From Pseudarthrobacter sp. GA104 (GTDB lineage Bacteria > Actinomycetota > Actinomycetes > Actinomycetales > Micrococcaceae): 64,000 nucleotides of DNA. The notes beneath the pieces were generated by a model. The model saw only the letters and a list, made by a program, of their open reading frames with translations. It was not told the origin of the DNA and searched no databases. The DNA lies in assembly GCF_009741265.1 (NCBI RefSeq), contig NZ_WOWL01000001.1, positions 2,852,001 through 2,916,000 on the forward strand, written 5' to 3'. Every line of letters begins with the position of its first letter. The first letter of the stretch is position 1. Both the position numbers and the translations under genes were made by a program. This document shows, in pieces, positions 7,001 to 15,381 of the stretch.

Positions 7001-9178
7001 TTACGGCCGCGGGCTCGGCGAGGGGCTCGGGCCAATCATCGATGGCGGAGGAGGCGGGAACGGGCCGGCGGGATAGAGCGGCACCACGTTAAGCATGTAG
7101 TAGGCCCATTGGGGTCCGGCGATCATGTAGCCGTCAAGGCGGGGGTAGAAGGTTCCGTTGATGGTGACGTTCTGCCCGGCTCGCTTCTGCCCCTCAAGTG
7201 CGTCACCGAAGAAGGACGCGGTGGCCAGGCCGGTGGTGTAGCCGACGATCCACGTGGACCCGTTGGTGTTCGAGGTGCCCGTCTTGGCCGCCACAGGGAA
7301 CTTGTCATGGGTTTTGGGGTTGATCCAGACGCCCGAGCCCTTCTTAAGCACGTCCTGCAACACACTGTTGACGCCGCGGGCCACGTCCGGCTTCACTGCG
7401 TCCCGGCACTCGACCGTCTGGGCAGGCAGGTTACCGCCGGTTGCGTCCTTGACGTCCGCCAGCGCAATCGGTGTGCAATAGCGGCCGTCGTTGGCAAAAG
7501 TGGCAAAGGCATTGGCCAGATGAAGGGGAGCAACTCCGATCGCGCCCAGGAGGTTGCCCAGCTGGTGCATGTTGATCGGGGTCCCGTCGAGTCCGCTGTG
7601 GAGGCCCACAGCGTCCACCATCTTCTGGATGCCACAGAAATCCAGCTGTGCGGCTGTCGCAAACGTGGCAGTGTTGATCGAGTTGTAGAGCCCGTAATTG
7701 ATGGGCATCTTCCGGTAGAAGCCCTCCTCGGCGTTCTGCAAGTCATCAGCGGCGCCCAGCTCCGGGTTATTCTGGGCGGTGCTGTAGGCGCCCAGCACCT
7801 TTCCGCAACTGGACCTCCAAGGGAATCCCAGCGGATACACGCGCCGGGACGCGTCCACTTCCGCTGTCAGCGACTTGCCCTCGTTGAGCCACTCGGCAAA
7901 GGTGAACGGCTTCATGGTGGACCCGGGCTGGAAACCGCCGGCTCCGTTCAGGTCGTTCCCCTGCGGATCCTTGGCGTCCACGTTGAAGTTCAGTTGCGTG
8001 TCGAACTTCCCCGGTTCGGGAAGGAACACGGTGTTCTGGGCCATGGCCAGGATCTTGCCGGTACCGGGCTGTACCGTCACCAGTGCCGCACCCCACCGGT
8101 CCGGATTGGGCCCGGCCGTACCGTCCACCTGCGCCTGGGCGGCAGCCTGGAGCCTGCTGTCCAGGGTAGTGACGATGGTGAGGCCCCCACGGTACAGCTT
8201 CCTCTGCCGTTCCATCAGGCTCGCCCCGTAGGCAGGGTTGTTCAGGATGAGATGCGAGATGTAGTCGCAGAAATAGGGCGCCATCGAGGCGTTGGCGCAA
8301 CCTTGCCGTTCCGGGCTGATTTTAAGTTCAATGGGCGTAGCCACGGCTTCGTCGTGCTGGGCCTGGGTGATCATGCCTTGGCGGAGCATCTCCGAGAGCA
8401 CCTGGTTCCGGCGGACAATCGACTTGTCAGGGTTGACCGCCGGGTTGTAGAACGTCGGGCTGTTGACCAGTCCGGCCAGCAGGGCTGCCTGCGGAAGGCT
8501 GAGGTCCTTGGCGGTGGTGCTGAAGAAGTAGTGCGAGGCTGCCTCGATGCCGTAGGCGTCGCTGTTGAAGAACACAATGTTCAGGTATCCCTCGAGGATC
8601 TGCTCCTTGGTGAACTTCTTCTCCAGCGCAATGGCCAGTTTCATCTCGCGCAGCTTGTCGCCGACGTTCTTTTGCCCGCTCAGGATCACTTCATCCGGCC
8701 TGTTCTCCGAGAGGCGGGCCTCATTTATCACGTTGGTGACATATTGCTGCGTGATGGTGGAGGCGCCCTGCTGGCTGCCCTTGGTCAGGTTCGATACCAA
8801 GGCCCGCACGATCCCTTGGGGATCAATGCCGGCATGCTCGTAGAACCTGCTGTCCTCAATCGCGACGATGGCACCCCTGATATAGGGCGACATCTGGTCC
8901 AGGGGGATCCTGACGCGGTTCTCCGCATAGAAGATGGCGATCGGCTGGCCGTCGGAGGTGAGGACCTTGGTGGATTGCGACGGCGGCTGGACTGTCAGTT
9001 CTTCCGGCAGGCTGTCGAAAAAGCCAATGGAGTTGCTGACGCCGAGGCCAGCGGCCGCCACGGCCGGAACCACCAGGCTGGCGGCCAGGACGCCGCACAG
9101 GGCACTCGTTGCCAGGAACCCGAGGAACCTTCCCAAGGCAAGGCTGAAACCGCGCCCGCGCTTCCTCTTCGTCGCCAT
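7001..9178 (-). CDS. Bifunctional penicillin-binding protein (class A PBP, 725 aa)
   Basis: Peptidoglycan polymerase and cross-linker. One N-terminal membrane anchor (about residues 19-44), a GT51 glycosyltransferase with EDSRFYEHAGIDP (catalytic Glu about 108) and GASTITQQYVTN, then a transpeptidase with GSTMKPF (SxxK, about 420), SINTATF (SxN, about 500) and AKTGTSNTNG (KTG, about 631). It ends in a Pro/Ser tail (PPPPPSMIGPSPSPSPRP). Length and motif order are those of actinobacterial PonA-like proteins. It is divergently oriented to a PadR gene, and the shared 179-base gap holds a palindromic operator candidate, so the regulator may act on it. Confidence 0.93.
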   Translation of the reverse strand: MATKRKRGRGFSLALGRFLGFLATSALCGVLAASLVVPAVAAAGLGVSNSIGFFDSLPEELTVQPPSQSTKVLTSDGQPIAIFYAENRVRIPLDQMSPYIRGAIVAIEDSRFYEHAGIDPQGIVRALVSNLTKGSQQGASTITQQYVTNVINEARLSENRPDEVILSGQKNVGDKLREMKLAIALEKKFTKEQILEGYLNIVFFNSDAYGIEAASHYFFSTTAKDLSLPQAALLAGLVNSPTFYNPAVNPDKSIVRRNQVLSEMLRQGMITQAQHDEAVATPIELKISPERQGCANASMAPYFCDYISHLILNNPAYGASLMERQRKLYRGGLTIVTTLDSRLQAAAQAQVDGTAGPNPDRWGAALVTVQPGTGKILAMAQNTVFLPEPGKFDTQLNFNVDAKDPQGNDLNGAGGFQPGSTMKPFTFAEWLNEGKSLTAEVDASRRVYPLGFPWRSSCGKVLGAYSTAQNNPELGAADDLQNAEEGFYRKMPINYGLYNSINTATFATAAQLDFCGIQKMVDAVGLHSGLDGTPINMHQLGNLLGAIGVAPLHLANAFATFANDGRYCTPIALADVKDATGGNLPAQTVECRDAVKPDVARGVNSVLQDVLKKGSGVWINPKTHDKFPVAAKTGTSNTNGSTWIVGYTTGLATASFFGDALEGQKRAGQNVTINGTFYPRLDGYMIAGPQWAYYMLNVVPLYPAGPFPPPPPSMIGPSPSPSPRP

Positions 9179-9292
9179 TCTTCAGCCCTCAAGCCTAGGG
9201 GGTGCCAAAAGACTACGCCGGTGGGAGGGGGCGATCCACACCTCGGAGATCAGGATTTGGTCACTCTTGAACCCCTTGACCGGTCGATAGAT

Positions 9293-9316
9293 AGCGACAT
9301 ATCGTTAACTATCGCT
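9293..9316. promoter_or_regulatory. Candidate PadR operator in the PBP/PadR intergenic region
   Basis: Imperfect dyad AGCGACATATCG / TTAACTATCGCT with matching outer half-sites AGCGA and TCGCT around GTTAAC, in an AT-rich island within GC-rich DNA, 42-65 bases upstream of the PadR ATG. PadR proteins typically bind AT-rich dyads overlapping their own promoters. Inference; a strong ribosome binding site (AGGAGG) follows at about 9347-9352. Confidence 0.5.
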
Positions 9317-9357
9317 GATAAATCCAGCGAAGACTACGGAAGCAAGAGGAGGATGGC

Positions 9358-9996
9358 ATGAAAGGCATTCCTGAAGGAAGGTTTCCAGGGCCGGAATTCG
9401 GCAGGGGACGGTTTGAGCGCGGGCGGGGCCGGAGGGGGCCGCACGGGCACCGGGGTGGCGGGTTTGGCCCCGGCTTTGGACCAGGCTTTGGACCAGGCTT
9501 CGGCCCGGGATTCGGGCCGGGATTTGGCCCTGGCTTCGGTCCGGGGCTGGGCCGAAGCCCGCGAAGGGCCAGCAGGGGCGATGTCCGTGCCGCCATCCTC
9601 TCGCTCCTGGCGGAAGCGCCCTCGAACGGTTACGGATTGATCAAGACGATCGCCGAAAAGACGGGGGGAGCGTGGCGGCCCAGCCCCGGGTCCATTTATC
9701 CAACCCTTCAGCAACTCGTTGACGAGGACCTGATCTCAGCGCTCAGTGAGGGCCGCGGGACGGAGTTCACCCTAACCGACGCGGGCCGGGCCTACGTTGC
9801 CGAGCATGCAGAGGAGATGGAAAACGCCTGGAACGCCGGGCAGGACAGTCCGGATCGGGACTTCCACCAGAGCATCGGGAAGCTGATGGGCGCCATTCAC
9901 CAGTTCCGCAGCGGGGTCACCGAGGAACAGCGCGCCGCCGCTATGGAAAAGATGGATGAGACCCGCCGGGCGCTGTACAAGATCCTGGCTGACTGA
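9358..9996 (+). CDS. PadR-family regulator with GFGP-repeat N-terminus (212 aa)
   Basis: Winged-helix PadR domain from about residue 72: DVRAAILSLLAEAPSNGYGL, then SPGSIYPTLQQLVDEDLI and RGTEFTLTDAGRAYVAEHAEE. The C-terminal helix (TEEQRAAAMEKMDETRRALYK) is the PadR dimerisation helix. Residues 1-70 are unusual: an Arg/Gly-rich segment followed by seven GFGP tetrapeptides, probably disordered. Some actinobacterial PadR proteins carry Gly/Arg/Phe-rich N-termini of this kind; their role is unknown. The start is supported by AGGAGG six bases upstream. Likely autorepressor through the dyad upstream. Confidence 0.9.
   Translation: MKGIPEGRFPGPEFGRGRFERGRGRRGPHGHRGGGFGPGFGPGFGPGFGPGFGPGFGPGFGPGLGRSPRRASRGDVRAAILSLLAEAPSNGYGLIKTIAEKTGGAWRPSPGSIYPTLQQLVDEDLISALSEGRGTEFTLTDAGRAYVAEHAEEMENAWNAGQDSPDRDFHQSIGKLMGAIHQFRSGVTEEQRAAAMEKMDETRRALYKILAD
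9460..9543 (+). repeat. Seven 12-bp tandem repeats coding (GFGP)7
   Basis: Seven in-frame 12-base units (GGCTTTGGACCA and variants) inside the PadR gene. Third-position differences between units show the array is under protein-level constraint or is old; two adjacent units are identical, consistent with slippage. Confidence 0.9.
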
Positions 9997-11349
9997 TCAG
10001 GCGAAAGAGTCTTCCTTGCGGTGCTGTGCAGCCGCGCCGGACTCCGCGTCGGCGGACATGCCAGCGGCGGACGCTGCGGCAGGGAAGGGGGATGCGGTGT
10101 GCGGCAGCGGATTGAAGCCCGCTCCTATCTCCCCGAACGCATAGGCGCTCTCGGCATGTTCGGCCAGGTCCACACCCGCAGTTTCCGCCTCGTGGCTGAC
10201 CCGGAAGCCGATGGCCTTGTTGATGGCACGGCCAATGACAAGGGTTCCGACGCCGGAAAGCAGCAGGGTGATCACGACGGCCGCGGTCTGCGCGATGAGC
10301 TGCTGGACGCCGCCGCCGTAGAAGAGGCCGCCGCCCAGGCCGTCTGCCGGGAGGGCGATGAAGCCCAGCGCGAGGGTTCCGATGAGCCCGGCGCCGAGGT
10401 GGACGCCCACCACGTCCAGGGAGTCATCCAGGCCGAACCGGTACTTGAGGTCCACGAAGACCGCGCAGGCAGCTCCCGCCACCAGGCCCAGGCCCACGGC
10501 AGCCAGCGGGCTGATGTTGGCGCAGGACGGCGTGATGGCCACAAGCCCGGCCACCACGCCGGACGCCGCGCCGAGGGAGGTGGGGTGGCCGTGGCGGAGC
10601 TTCTCCGTCACCAGCCAGCTCAGCATGGCCGCGGCGGGAGCAACCAGCGTGTTCACCCAGATGAGGCCGGCCTGTTCCGCCGTTGTTGCGGCGCCGCCGT
10701 TGAAGCCGAACCAGCCAAACCACAGGATGGCGGCGCCCAGCATGATGAAGGGGACGTTGTGCGGGCGGTGGTTGGGGTCTTTCGCGAACCCGTGGCGCTG
10801 TCCCACGATCAGGGCCAGGACCAAGGCGGCCGTTCCGGAGCTGATCTCCACCACGGCGCCGCCGGCGAAGTCGATGACCTGGCCGAACACGGCGGTGACT
10901 GCGCCGCCGGAGCTCATCAGCCCGCCGCCCCACACCATGTAGGCGAGCGGGCAGTACACAACTGTGATCCATACGGGGACGAACAGGGCCCAGGCGCCGA
11001 ACTTGGCGCGGTCCGCAATGGCGCCACTGATCAGGGCAACAGTGATGATGGCGAAGGTGGCGCTGTATCCGGCCTTGATCAGGTCGGGGGAACCCATGAG
11101 GTTCTGCAGGCCGAAGTTGGCGAACGGGTTGCCGAAGAGGCCCAGCACGCCGTCGCCCGTTGTCATGGAGTAGCCCCACAGGACCCAGACAACCCCGACG
11201 ATCCCGGCGGAGATGAAGCTCATCATGATCATGTTCAGCGCGGCCTTGGCCCGCGTCATGCCGCCATAGAAAAGGCCAAGCCCGGGCGTCATCAGCAGTA
11301 CCATCGCGGCTGAAATCATCAGCCAGACATGTTGGGCAGAAATCTCCAC
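9997..11349 (-). CDS. amt: Ammonium transporter Amt (450 aa)
   Basis: Integral membrane ammonium channel with about 11 hydrophobic segments. The N-terminus VEISAQHVWLMISAAMVLLM followed by TPGLGLFYGGM is the family start, so the GTG at 11349 is chosen over the ATG 24 codons upstream. Other family blocks include DFAGGAVVEISSGTAALVLA and LGAAILWFGWFGFNGG. The C-terminal tail (HAESAYAFGEIG then a low-complexity extension) is cytosolic. No GlnK/GlnB gene is adjacent, unlike the common amt-glnK operon. Possible GlnR boxes lie upstream. Confidence 0.92.
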   Translation of the reverse strand: MEISAQHVWLMISAAMVLLMTPGLGLFYGGMTRAKAALNMIMMSFISAGIVGVVWVLWGYSMTTGDGVLGLFGNPFANFGLQNLMGSPDLIKAGYSATFAIITVALISGAIADRAKFGAWALFVPVWITVVYCPLAYMVWGGGLMSSGGAVTAVFGQVIDFAGGAVVEISSGTAALVLALIVGQRHGFAKDPNHRPHNVPFIMLGAAILWFGWFGFNGGAATTAEQAGLIWVNTLVAPAAAMLSWLVTEKLRHGHPTSLGAASGVVAGLVAITPSCANISPLAAVGLGLVAGAACAVFVDLKYRFGLDDSLDVVGVHLGAGLIGTLALGFIALPADGLGGGLFYGGGVQQLIAQTAAVVITLLLSGVGTLVIGRAINKAIGFRVSHEAETAGVDLAEHAESAYAFGEIGAGFNPLPHTASPFPAAASAAGMSADAESGAAAQHRKEDSFA

Positions 11350-11457
11350 CTGCGGGTCCCTTCGCGTTGCGCCTCGAAGCGGGGCACTCTTCCAGGCCCT
11401 CGCATTTCCCCCGCAGTCCATCTTTCGCGTTTTGTGTTTCGGGAAATGCGCCTCAAA

Positions 11458-11526
11458 GTTGCGTCCGCGTTACAGAAACGGCCGGTGTGTGAAGTCCCCG
11501 TGTCCGTTATGTTTCGGCTGTGTAAA
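11458..11526 (-). promoter_or_regulatory. Candidate GlnR boxes upstream of amt
   Basis: On the minus strand the gap between amt and the upstream gene (11350-11694) contains GTAAC-GCGGAC-GCAAC (11473-11458) and TTTAC-ACAGCC-GAAAC (11526-11511). Both fit the actinobacterial GlnR half-box pattern gTnAC-n6-GaAAC, the second with one mismatch. They are about 110-175 bases upstream of the amt start, a sensible place for nitrogen-responsive activation. The rest of the gap is GC-rich with no ORF I can support. Confidence 0.5.
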
Positions 11527-11649
11527 CAGCCGCCATCCCGAAGGGGGCGGGGCCGCCGGGCTTTGCTCCGCAGGCCGCGCGGTAAAAGGGCGGGCCGGAT
11601 GCGGAAGGTGAGAAGCGCCGTCGCACGCTGGAAATGGGGAGATTACGGC

Positions 11650-11671
11650 GCGGTGAACGGAAGCTCACCGC
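11650..11671 (-). terminator. Hairpin downstream of the nitrilase-family gene
   Basis: Inverted repeat GCGGTGA / TCACCGC with an 8-base loop about 25 bases beyond the stop codon of the carbon-nitrogen hydrolase gene; no clear U-tract, so termination is tentative. Confidence 0.4.
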
Positions 11672-11694
11672 ACCGGCGCGCTGAAAAGCCCCGC

Positions 11695-12489
11695 TTAGAA
11701 CTGACGGGCGTTGGCCAACACCGGAAGCTTGCTGCGCACATCGTCCACCAGGGACGGGTCGATATCGACGACGGCGAGTTCCGGCTTTCCGCCCAGAGTT
11801 GCCACGGCGGTGCCGAAGGGAGTGATTACGGCGCTGTGGCCGATGCCCGTGGGGGCTGTGCCTGCAGGGCCGGCGCCTATGGTTTCGGGATCGCCCTGGC
11901 CGCAGGCAACCACGAAGGTGGTGCTGTCCAAGGCCCGTGCCCGCACCAGGAGGTCCCACTGCTCCGCCTTGCCCTCGCCGGCGCCCCACGACGCGCACAC
12001 GATGTTGACCTGTGCTCCCCGGCGGGCGTTGGCGGTGAAAAGGGCGGGAAAGCGGACGTCGTAGCAGGTGGCAAGTCCGAACACCGTGCCATTAAGTTCA
12101 AAGGTCACCGGAGCCTGGCCCGCGTCCACTGTCCTGGATTCGGCGAAACCGAAGGCGTCGAAGAGGTGCACCTTGTCGTATGAAGTGTCCAGCCCGGGGC
12201 CGGTGACCAGGAGGGTGTTGCGGACCCGGCCGTCCTTTCCGGGGGTGAACATCCCGGCCACGATCGCTATGCCCAGTTCCCTGGAAATGGCCCGGACTTC
12301 CCCGGCCCACGGGCCGTCCAGCGGCTCAGCGACATCTCGGAGGGAATGGCCAAAGGCGCGCATGGCGGCCTCGGGGAACACCACCAGCTCGGCGCCGGCG
12401 GCCTTGGCCTGTGCAGCGTAGTCCCGGATCAGCTCCAGGTTGGCTGCGGGGTCAGCGCTGCTGATGATCTGCGCGACTGCAAGGCGCAT
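11695..12489 (-). CDS. Carbon-nitrogen hydrolase (nitrilase superfamily, 264 aa)
   Basis: Complete Glu-Lys-Cys triad of the nitrilase superfamily: VVFPEAAM (Glu about 40), YDKVHLFD (Lys about 106) and LATCYDVRFP (Cys about 142). The sequence resembles omega-amidase/Nit2-like amidohydrolases acting on small amides; NIVCASWGAGEGKAEQWDLL follows the Cys as expected. Cytosolic; no signal peptide. The preferred substrate is not deducible. DUF2630 lies 55 bases upstream on the same strand. Confidence 0.88.
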   Translation of the reverse strand: MRLAVAQIISSADPAANLELIRDYAAQAKAAGAELVVFPEAAMRAFGHSLRDVAEPLDGPWAGEVRAISRELGIAIVAGMFTPGKDGRVRNTLLVTGPGLDTSYDKVHLFDAFGFAESRTVDAGQAPVTFELNGTVFGLATCYDVRFPALFTANARRGAQVNIVCASWGAGEGKAEQWDLLVRARALDSTTFVVACGQGDPETIGAGPAGTAPTGIGHSAVITPFGTAVATLGGKPELAVVDIDPSLVDDVRSKLPVLANARQF

Positions 12490-12544
12490 GGAACTCCAAT
12501 CTCTTCACGGCGGGGAGCGGCACGGGTGCAACGATGCCGTGCAG

Positions 12545-12781
12545 CTACTGCTTGTAGCCCTCGACTTCGTTGACCGGACGGACTTCGGCGTCATCGGGGT
12601 CCTCGCCGGAACCGGCTTTGGCCCTGCGCTGGCGCAACAGGTCCCAGCATTGGTCCAGGCTTTCTTCCACCTGCTTCAGCCGCGCCTTGTCCGGCATCTG
12701 GCCGTCTCCGGAGGCCTCGCGAAGGGAGTGCTCCTCTTCCACAAGGGACCGGATGCGCGTGAGGAGATCTTCATCGTTCAT
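12545..12781 (-). CDS. DUF2630 family protein (78 aa)
   Basis: Short, charged helical protein matching DUF2630: EDLLTRIRSLVEEEHSLRE, then EESLDQCWDLLRQRRAK. Likely a helical hairpin; function unknown. Divergent from the 132-aa membrane protein that starts 57 bases away. Confidence 0.85.
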   Translation of the reverse strand: MNDEDLLTRIRSLVEEEHSLREASGDGQMPDKARLKQVEESLDQCWDLLRQRRAKAGSGEDPDDAEVRPVNEVEGYKQ

Positions 12782-12838
12782 GTCTACCCCTTAGGCCGGA
12801 ACGGTTTTCCCCCAGCGTACGCCTGTACCATCGGAATC

Positions 12839-13237
12839 ATGCCCACTGTGCTTGATATGGCAGGTCCAATCCTCGAGATGCTCACCTGGTTGTGCCTGCC
12901 CGCAGGGCTCGGATTGCTCTTCTATACCGGGTTCCTCCGCCGCTTCGTTCATCCCTGGGCAGTAGCCGAGGCCGTGGTGTATTCCGACACCACAGGGGTG
13001 GGCTTTCGGTGGTTCGACCGCAAATACCAGGTGCACCACGCGCCCATGTCGCCCCATGACATCAGGGACCTGGCGGTGGGCGACACCCTCCCCATCTACT
13101 ATCACCCCAAGCGCCCCACCCAGTGGCAGACCACGGCGCCGGAAGAAGCAGGGAGGACAGCATCCGTGTTGGGCCGCTGCCTCACCGCCATCGGCGCTGT
13201 GGCCTTGCTTGCCGGCTTTGTCCTGCCGATGTTCTAG
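12839..13237 (+). CDS. DUF3592-like membrane protein (132 aa)
   Basis: Two transmembrane segments (about residues 9-28 and 110-131) flank a soluble domain with VVYSDTTGVGFRWFD and VGDTLPIYYHPKRPTQW, the pattern of DUF3592 proteins. The ATG at 12839 follows TCGGAATC; the open frame continues far upstream over the DUF2630 gene but that part is antisense. Function unknown. Confidence 0.72.
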   Translation: MPTVLDMAGPILEMLTWLCLPAGLGLLFYTGFLRRFVHPWAVAEAVVYSDTTGVGFRWFDRKYQVHHAPMSPHDIRDLAVGDTLPIYYHPKRPTQWQTTAPEEAGRTASVLGRCLTAIGAVALLAGFVLPMF

Positions 13238-13255
13238 GGGTCCTGCGCCGCAGCT

Positions 13256-13591
13256 TCAGCCGGCAAGGACAACGCCAATGCCCAGGCAGCCCAAGGCGAC
13301 CCCTGCGAAAGCCGTCCAAAGCACCGCGGTGATGTCGGCGTCGAGCCGTTCCCTGGAGAGTCCCCGGGACCGGACACGGTACCGGCGGCGTTGGGTCAGG
13401 TAGATGGCCAGCGCTGCGGCGGATGAGACGGCGAACAGCATCAGGATGGGGAGCCCGTGCTGCGGGAGCCAGCGCAGGAAGATGGCGCTGACCGTCACCA
13501 GGGCCAGCATGGTCCGGCCCCAGGCGAGCGAGGTCCGCTCCGGCTGCAGGCCCGGGTCGCCATGGCCGCCGGCGGTGCGGGACGCCGCCAC
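13256..13591 (-). CDS. DUF202 membrane protein (111 aa), second of pair
   Basis: Carries the DUF202 signature LQPERTSLAWGRTMLALVTVSA and three hydrophobic segments. The start is set at a GTG just after the stop of the upstream DUF202 gene (13596); earlier in-frame sequence is Arg/Cys-rich and overlaps that gene. Paralogous to it at the ER-T-x-LAW-x-RT motif. Function unknown; membrane-embedded. Confidence 0.75.
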   Translation of the reverse strand: MAASRTAGGHGDPGLQPERTSLAWGRTMLALVTVSAIFLRWLPQHGLPILMLFAVSSAAALAIYLTQRRRYRVRSRGLSRERLDADITAVLWTAFAGVALGCLGIGVVLAG

Positions 13592-13595
13592 CTGG

Positions 13596-14000
13596 TCAGC
13601 GCCAGAGGACAAAGATGAGGACGACGGCGGCCGCCAGCGCGCCTGCCCCGGCCAACAGCGGGACAACGAGCGGCAGCGGAAGCGGCGCGTTGTTCCGCAT
13701 GCTGCGCTCCACCCGGAGCCACCGCACGGCTGATCCCGCACTCAGCAGCATTCCCAGCAGGAGCAGCAGCACCGCCAAACCCTTGCGGACCGGTTCCAGG
13801 AAGAGGCCGGCGGTGAATGCCTCGATGGCGATCCCTCCGGCCAGCAGTGCGAGCGACGTGCGGATCCATGCAAGGAAGGTGCGTTCGTTGGCGAGGGTGA
13901 ACCGCGGGTCAGGTTCTTCTCCGCCCGGCAACAGGCGCTCGGCGATTTTCCCGCGCGACGGCGGGACGGAAGCGCTGGCGGGCTGGTCGCTGTTGGTCAC
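13596..14000 (-). CDS. DUF202/YidH-like membrane protein (134 aa), first of pair
   Basis: A hydrophilic N-terminus is followed by DPRFTLANERTFLAWIRTSLALLAGG, the DUF202 motif, and three membrane segments. YidH/YidG-like tandem pairs of DUF202 proteins are widespread in actinobacteria; the role is unknown. The two genes are nearly contiguous and surely co-transcribed. Confidence 0.82.
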   Translation of the reverse strand: MTNSDQPASASVPPSRGKIAERLLPGGEEPDPRFTLANERTFLAWIRTSLALLAGGIAIEAFTAGLFLEPVRKGLAVLLLLLGMLLSAGSAVRWLRVERSMRNNAPLPLPLVVPLLAGAGALAAAVVLIFVLWR

Positions 14001-14110
14001 GCTGCCAGTCTAGCCACGCCGCCGGGCTTCACTGGGCGGCAGCACGGAATAGGCCCAGGGCAGTCCGGACCGTCGGGAATGCCCGCGGTGTCCGTGCAGT
14101 TGGGGCAGGT

Positions 14111-15145
14111 ATGGAGCGCATCGGATTTCTTTCCTTCGGCCACTGGGGTCCCGGACAGGGCTCCCGCACCAGGACCGCCGGCGACGCCCTCCTCCAGGCC
14201 ATTGACCTTTCGGTGGCCGCGGAAGAGCTTGGGCTGGACGGGGCGTTCTTCCGCGTGCACCACTTCGCCCGGCAGCAGGCCTCGCCGTTCCCGCTGCTTT
14301 CCGCGATAGCCGCCCGGACCAGCAGGATCGAGATCGGTACCGGCGTCATTGACATGCGGTACGAAACCCCCCTCTACATGGCCGAGGAGGCCGCAGCCAC
14401 AGACCTGATCAGCGGCGGCAGGCTTCAGCTCGGCATCAGCCGTGGTTCACCCGAGCCCGCCCGCCAGGGTGCGGCAGCTTTCGGGCACGTGCCCGAAGCT
14501 GGGGAGACCGACGCCGACATGGCCCGCCGGCACACCGCCCTCTTCCGTAAGGCAATCACCGGCGCCGGTGTGGCGGAAGCGGACCCGCGGTATGCAGGCG
14601 GAACCAGGGGACTGCTGCCCGTCCAGCCCCAGTCGCCGGGGCTCGCGGAGCGCATTTGGTGGGGAGCCGGAACCAGGAAGACGGCGGTCTGGGCCGCGGA
14701 TCTCGGCATGAACCTGATGAGTTCCACCCTGCTCACTGAAGATACCGGTGTTCCCTTCCACGAACTGCAGGCCGAGCAGATCCAGCTGTTCAGGGATGCC
14801 TGGGCCGCAGCAGGCCATGCCCGCCGGCCGCGGGTTTCGGTGAGCCGCAGTGTCCTCCCCATCGTGGACGCCGAGGACAACATGTACTTTGCCGGCAGCG
14901 CCCTGCGCGACAGCCGGGACCAGGTGGGAATCATCGACGGGCTTACTGCCAGGTTCGGGAAAAGCTATGCAGGCGCACCGGACGTCCTGGCGGAGCAGTT
15001 GGCTGCCGACACCGCGGTGCAGGCCGCGGACACCCTCCTGCTCACTGTCCCCAACCAGCTGGGCGTGGACTTCAACGCCAAGCTTTTGGGCAACGTCGCC
15101 CGGTATATCGCACCGGCACTTGGCTGGCAGGCGGCACGCCCCTGA
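14111..15145 (+). CDS. LLM-class flavin-dependent oxidoreductase (344 aa)
   Basis: Bacterial luciferase-like TIM-barrel monooxygenase: MERIGFLSFGHWGPG at the N-terminus, then AIDLSVAAEELGLDGAFFR, IEIGTGVIDMRYETPLYMAE and DLISGGRLQLGISRGSP are family blocks. It would use reduced flavin (FMNH2 or F420H2) with an unknown substrate. Monocistronic by spacing; the following 236 bases hold the palindrome at 15217. Confidence 0.85.
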   Translation: MERIGFLSFGHWGPGQGSRTRTAGDALLQAIDLSVAAEELGLDGAFFRVHHFARQQASPFPLLSAIAARTSRIEIGTGVIDMRYETPLYMAEEAAATDLISGGRLQLGISRGSPEPARQGAAAFGHVPEAGETDADMARRHTALFRKAITGAGVAEADPRYAGGTRGLLPVQPQSPGLAERIWWGAGTRKTAVWAADLGMNLMSSTLLTEDTGVPFHELQAEQIQLFRDAWAAAGHARRPRVSVSRSVLPIVDAEDNMYFAGSALRDSRDQVGIIDGLTARFGKSYAGAPDVLAEQLAADTAVQAADTLLLTVPNQLGVDFNAKLLGNVARYIAPALGWQAARP

Positions 15146-15216
15146 CCCGTAGCTGCCGGCCGTAACCTTGCCGTCTTCCCCGTAAATATCCGCCTGCCCA
15201 CACGCGGTGAGGGTAA

Positions 15217-15232
15217 ACTAAGTATGCTTAGT
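15217..15232. promoter_or_regulatory. Palindrome ACTAAG-TATG-CTTAGT upstream of the reductase/desaturase operon
   Basis: Perfect 6-bp arms with a 4-base centre, 150 bases upstream of the reductase start. It is close in sequence to the TAAGTATACTTA palindrome at 32988 and the AAGTA/TACTT pair at 34411, so it may be one of a set of operator or promoter elements. The remaining gap (15146-15381) is otherwise featureless apart from an AT-rich stretch near 15300-15355. Confidence 0.45.
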
Positions 15233-15381
15233 GAAGACTGGGGAACCTTCTGCACACCGCAGCCGTTAGACTTATAGTGCGGCTTTGGGGGCTTAGCGCC
15301 CTCATTATTACAGCGTGACTGCGGAACGGTCATATAACGAAGAGAGAGAAATATGGCCCGCGCCGTTTTAGGCTTTACCCT

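Noticed and set aside
6896..9361. 821-residue open frame on the plus strand over the PBP gene
   Set aside because: Arg/Gly/Val/His-rich composition without domains; antisense shadow of the well-supported penicillin-binding protein, a common effect at high GC.
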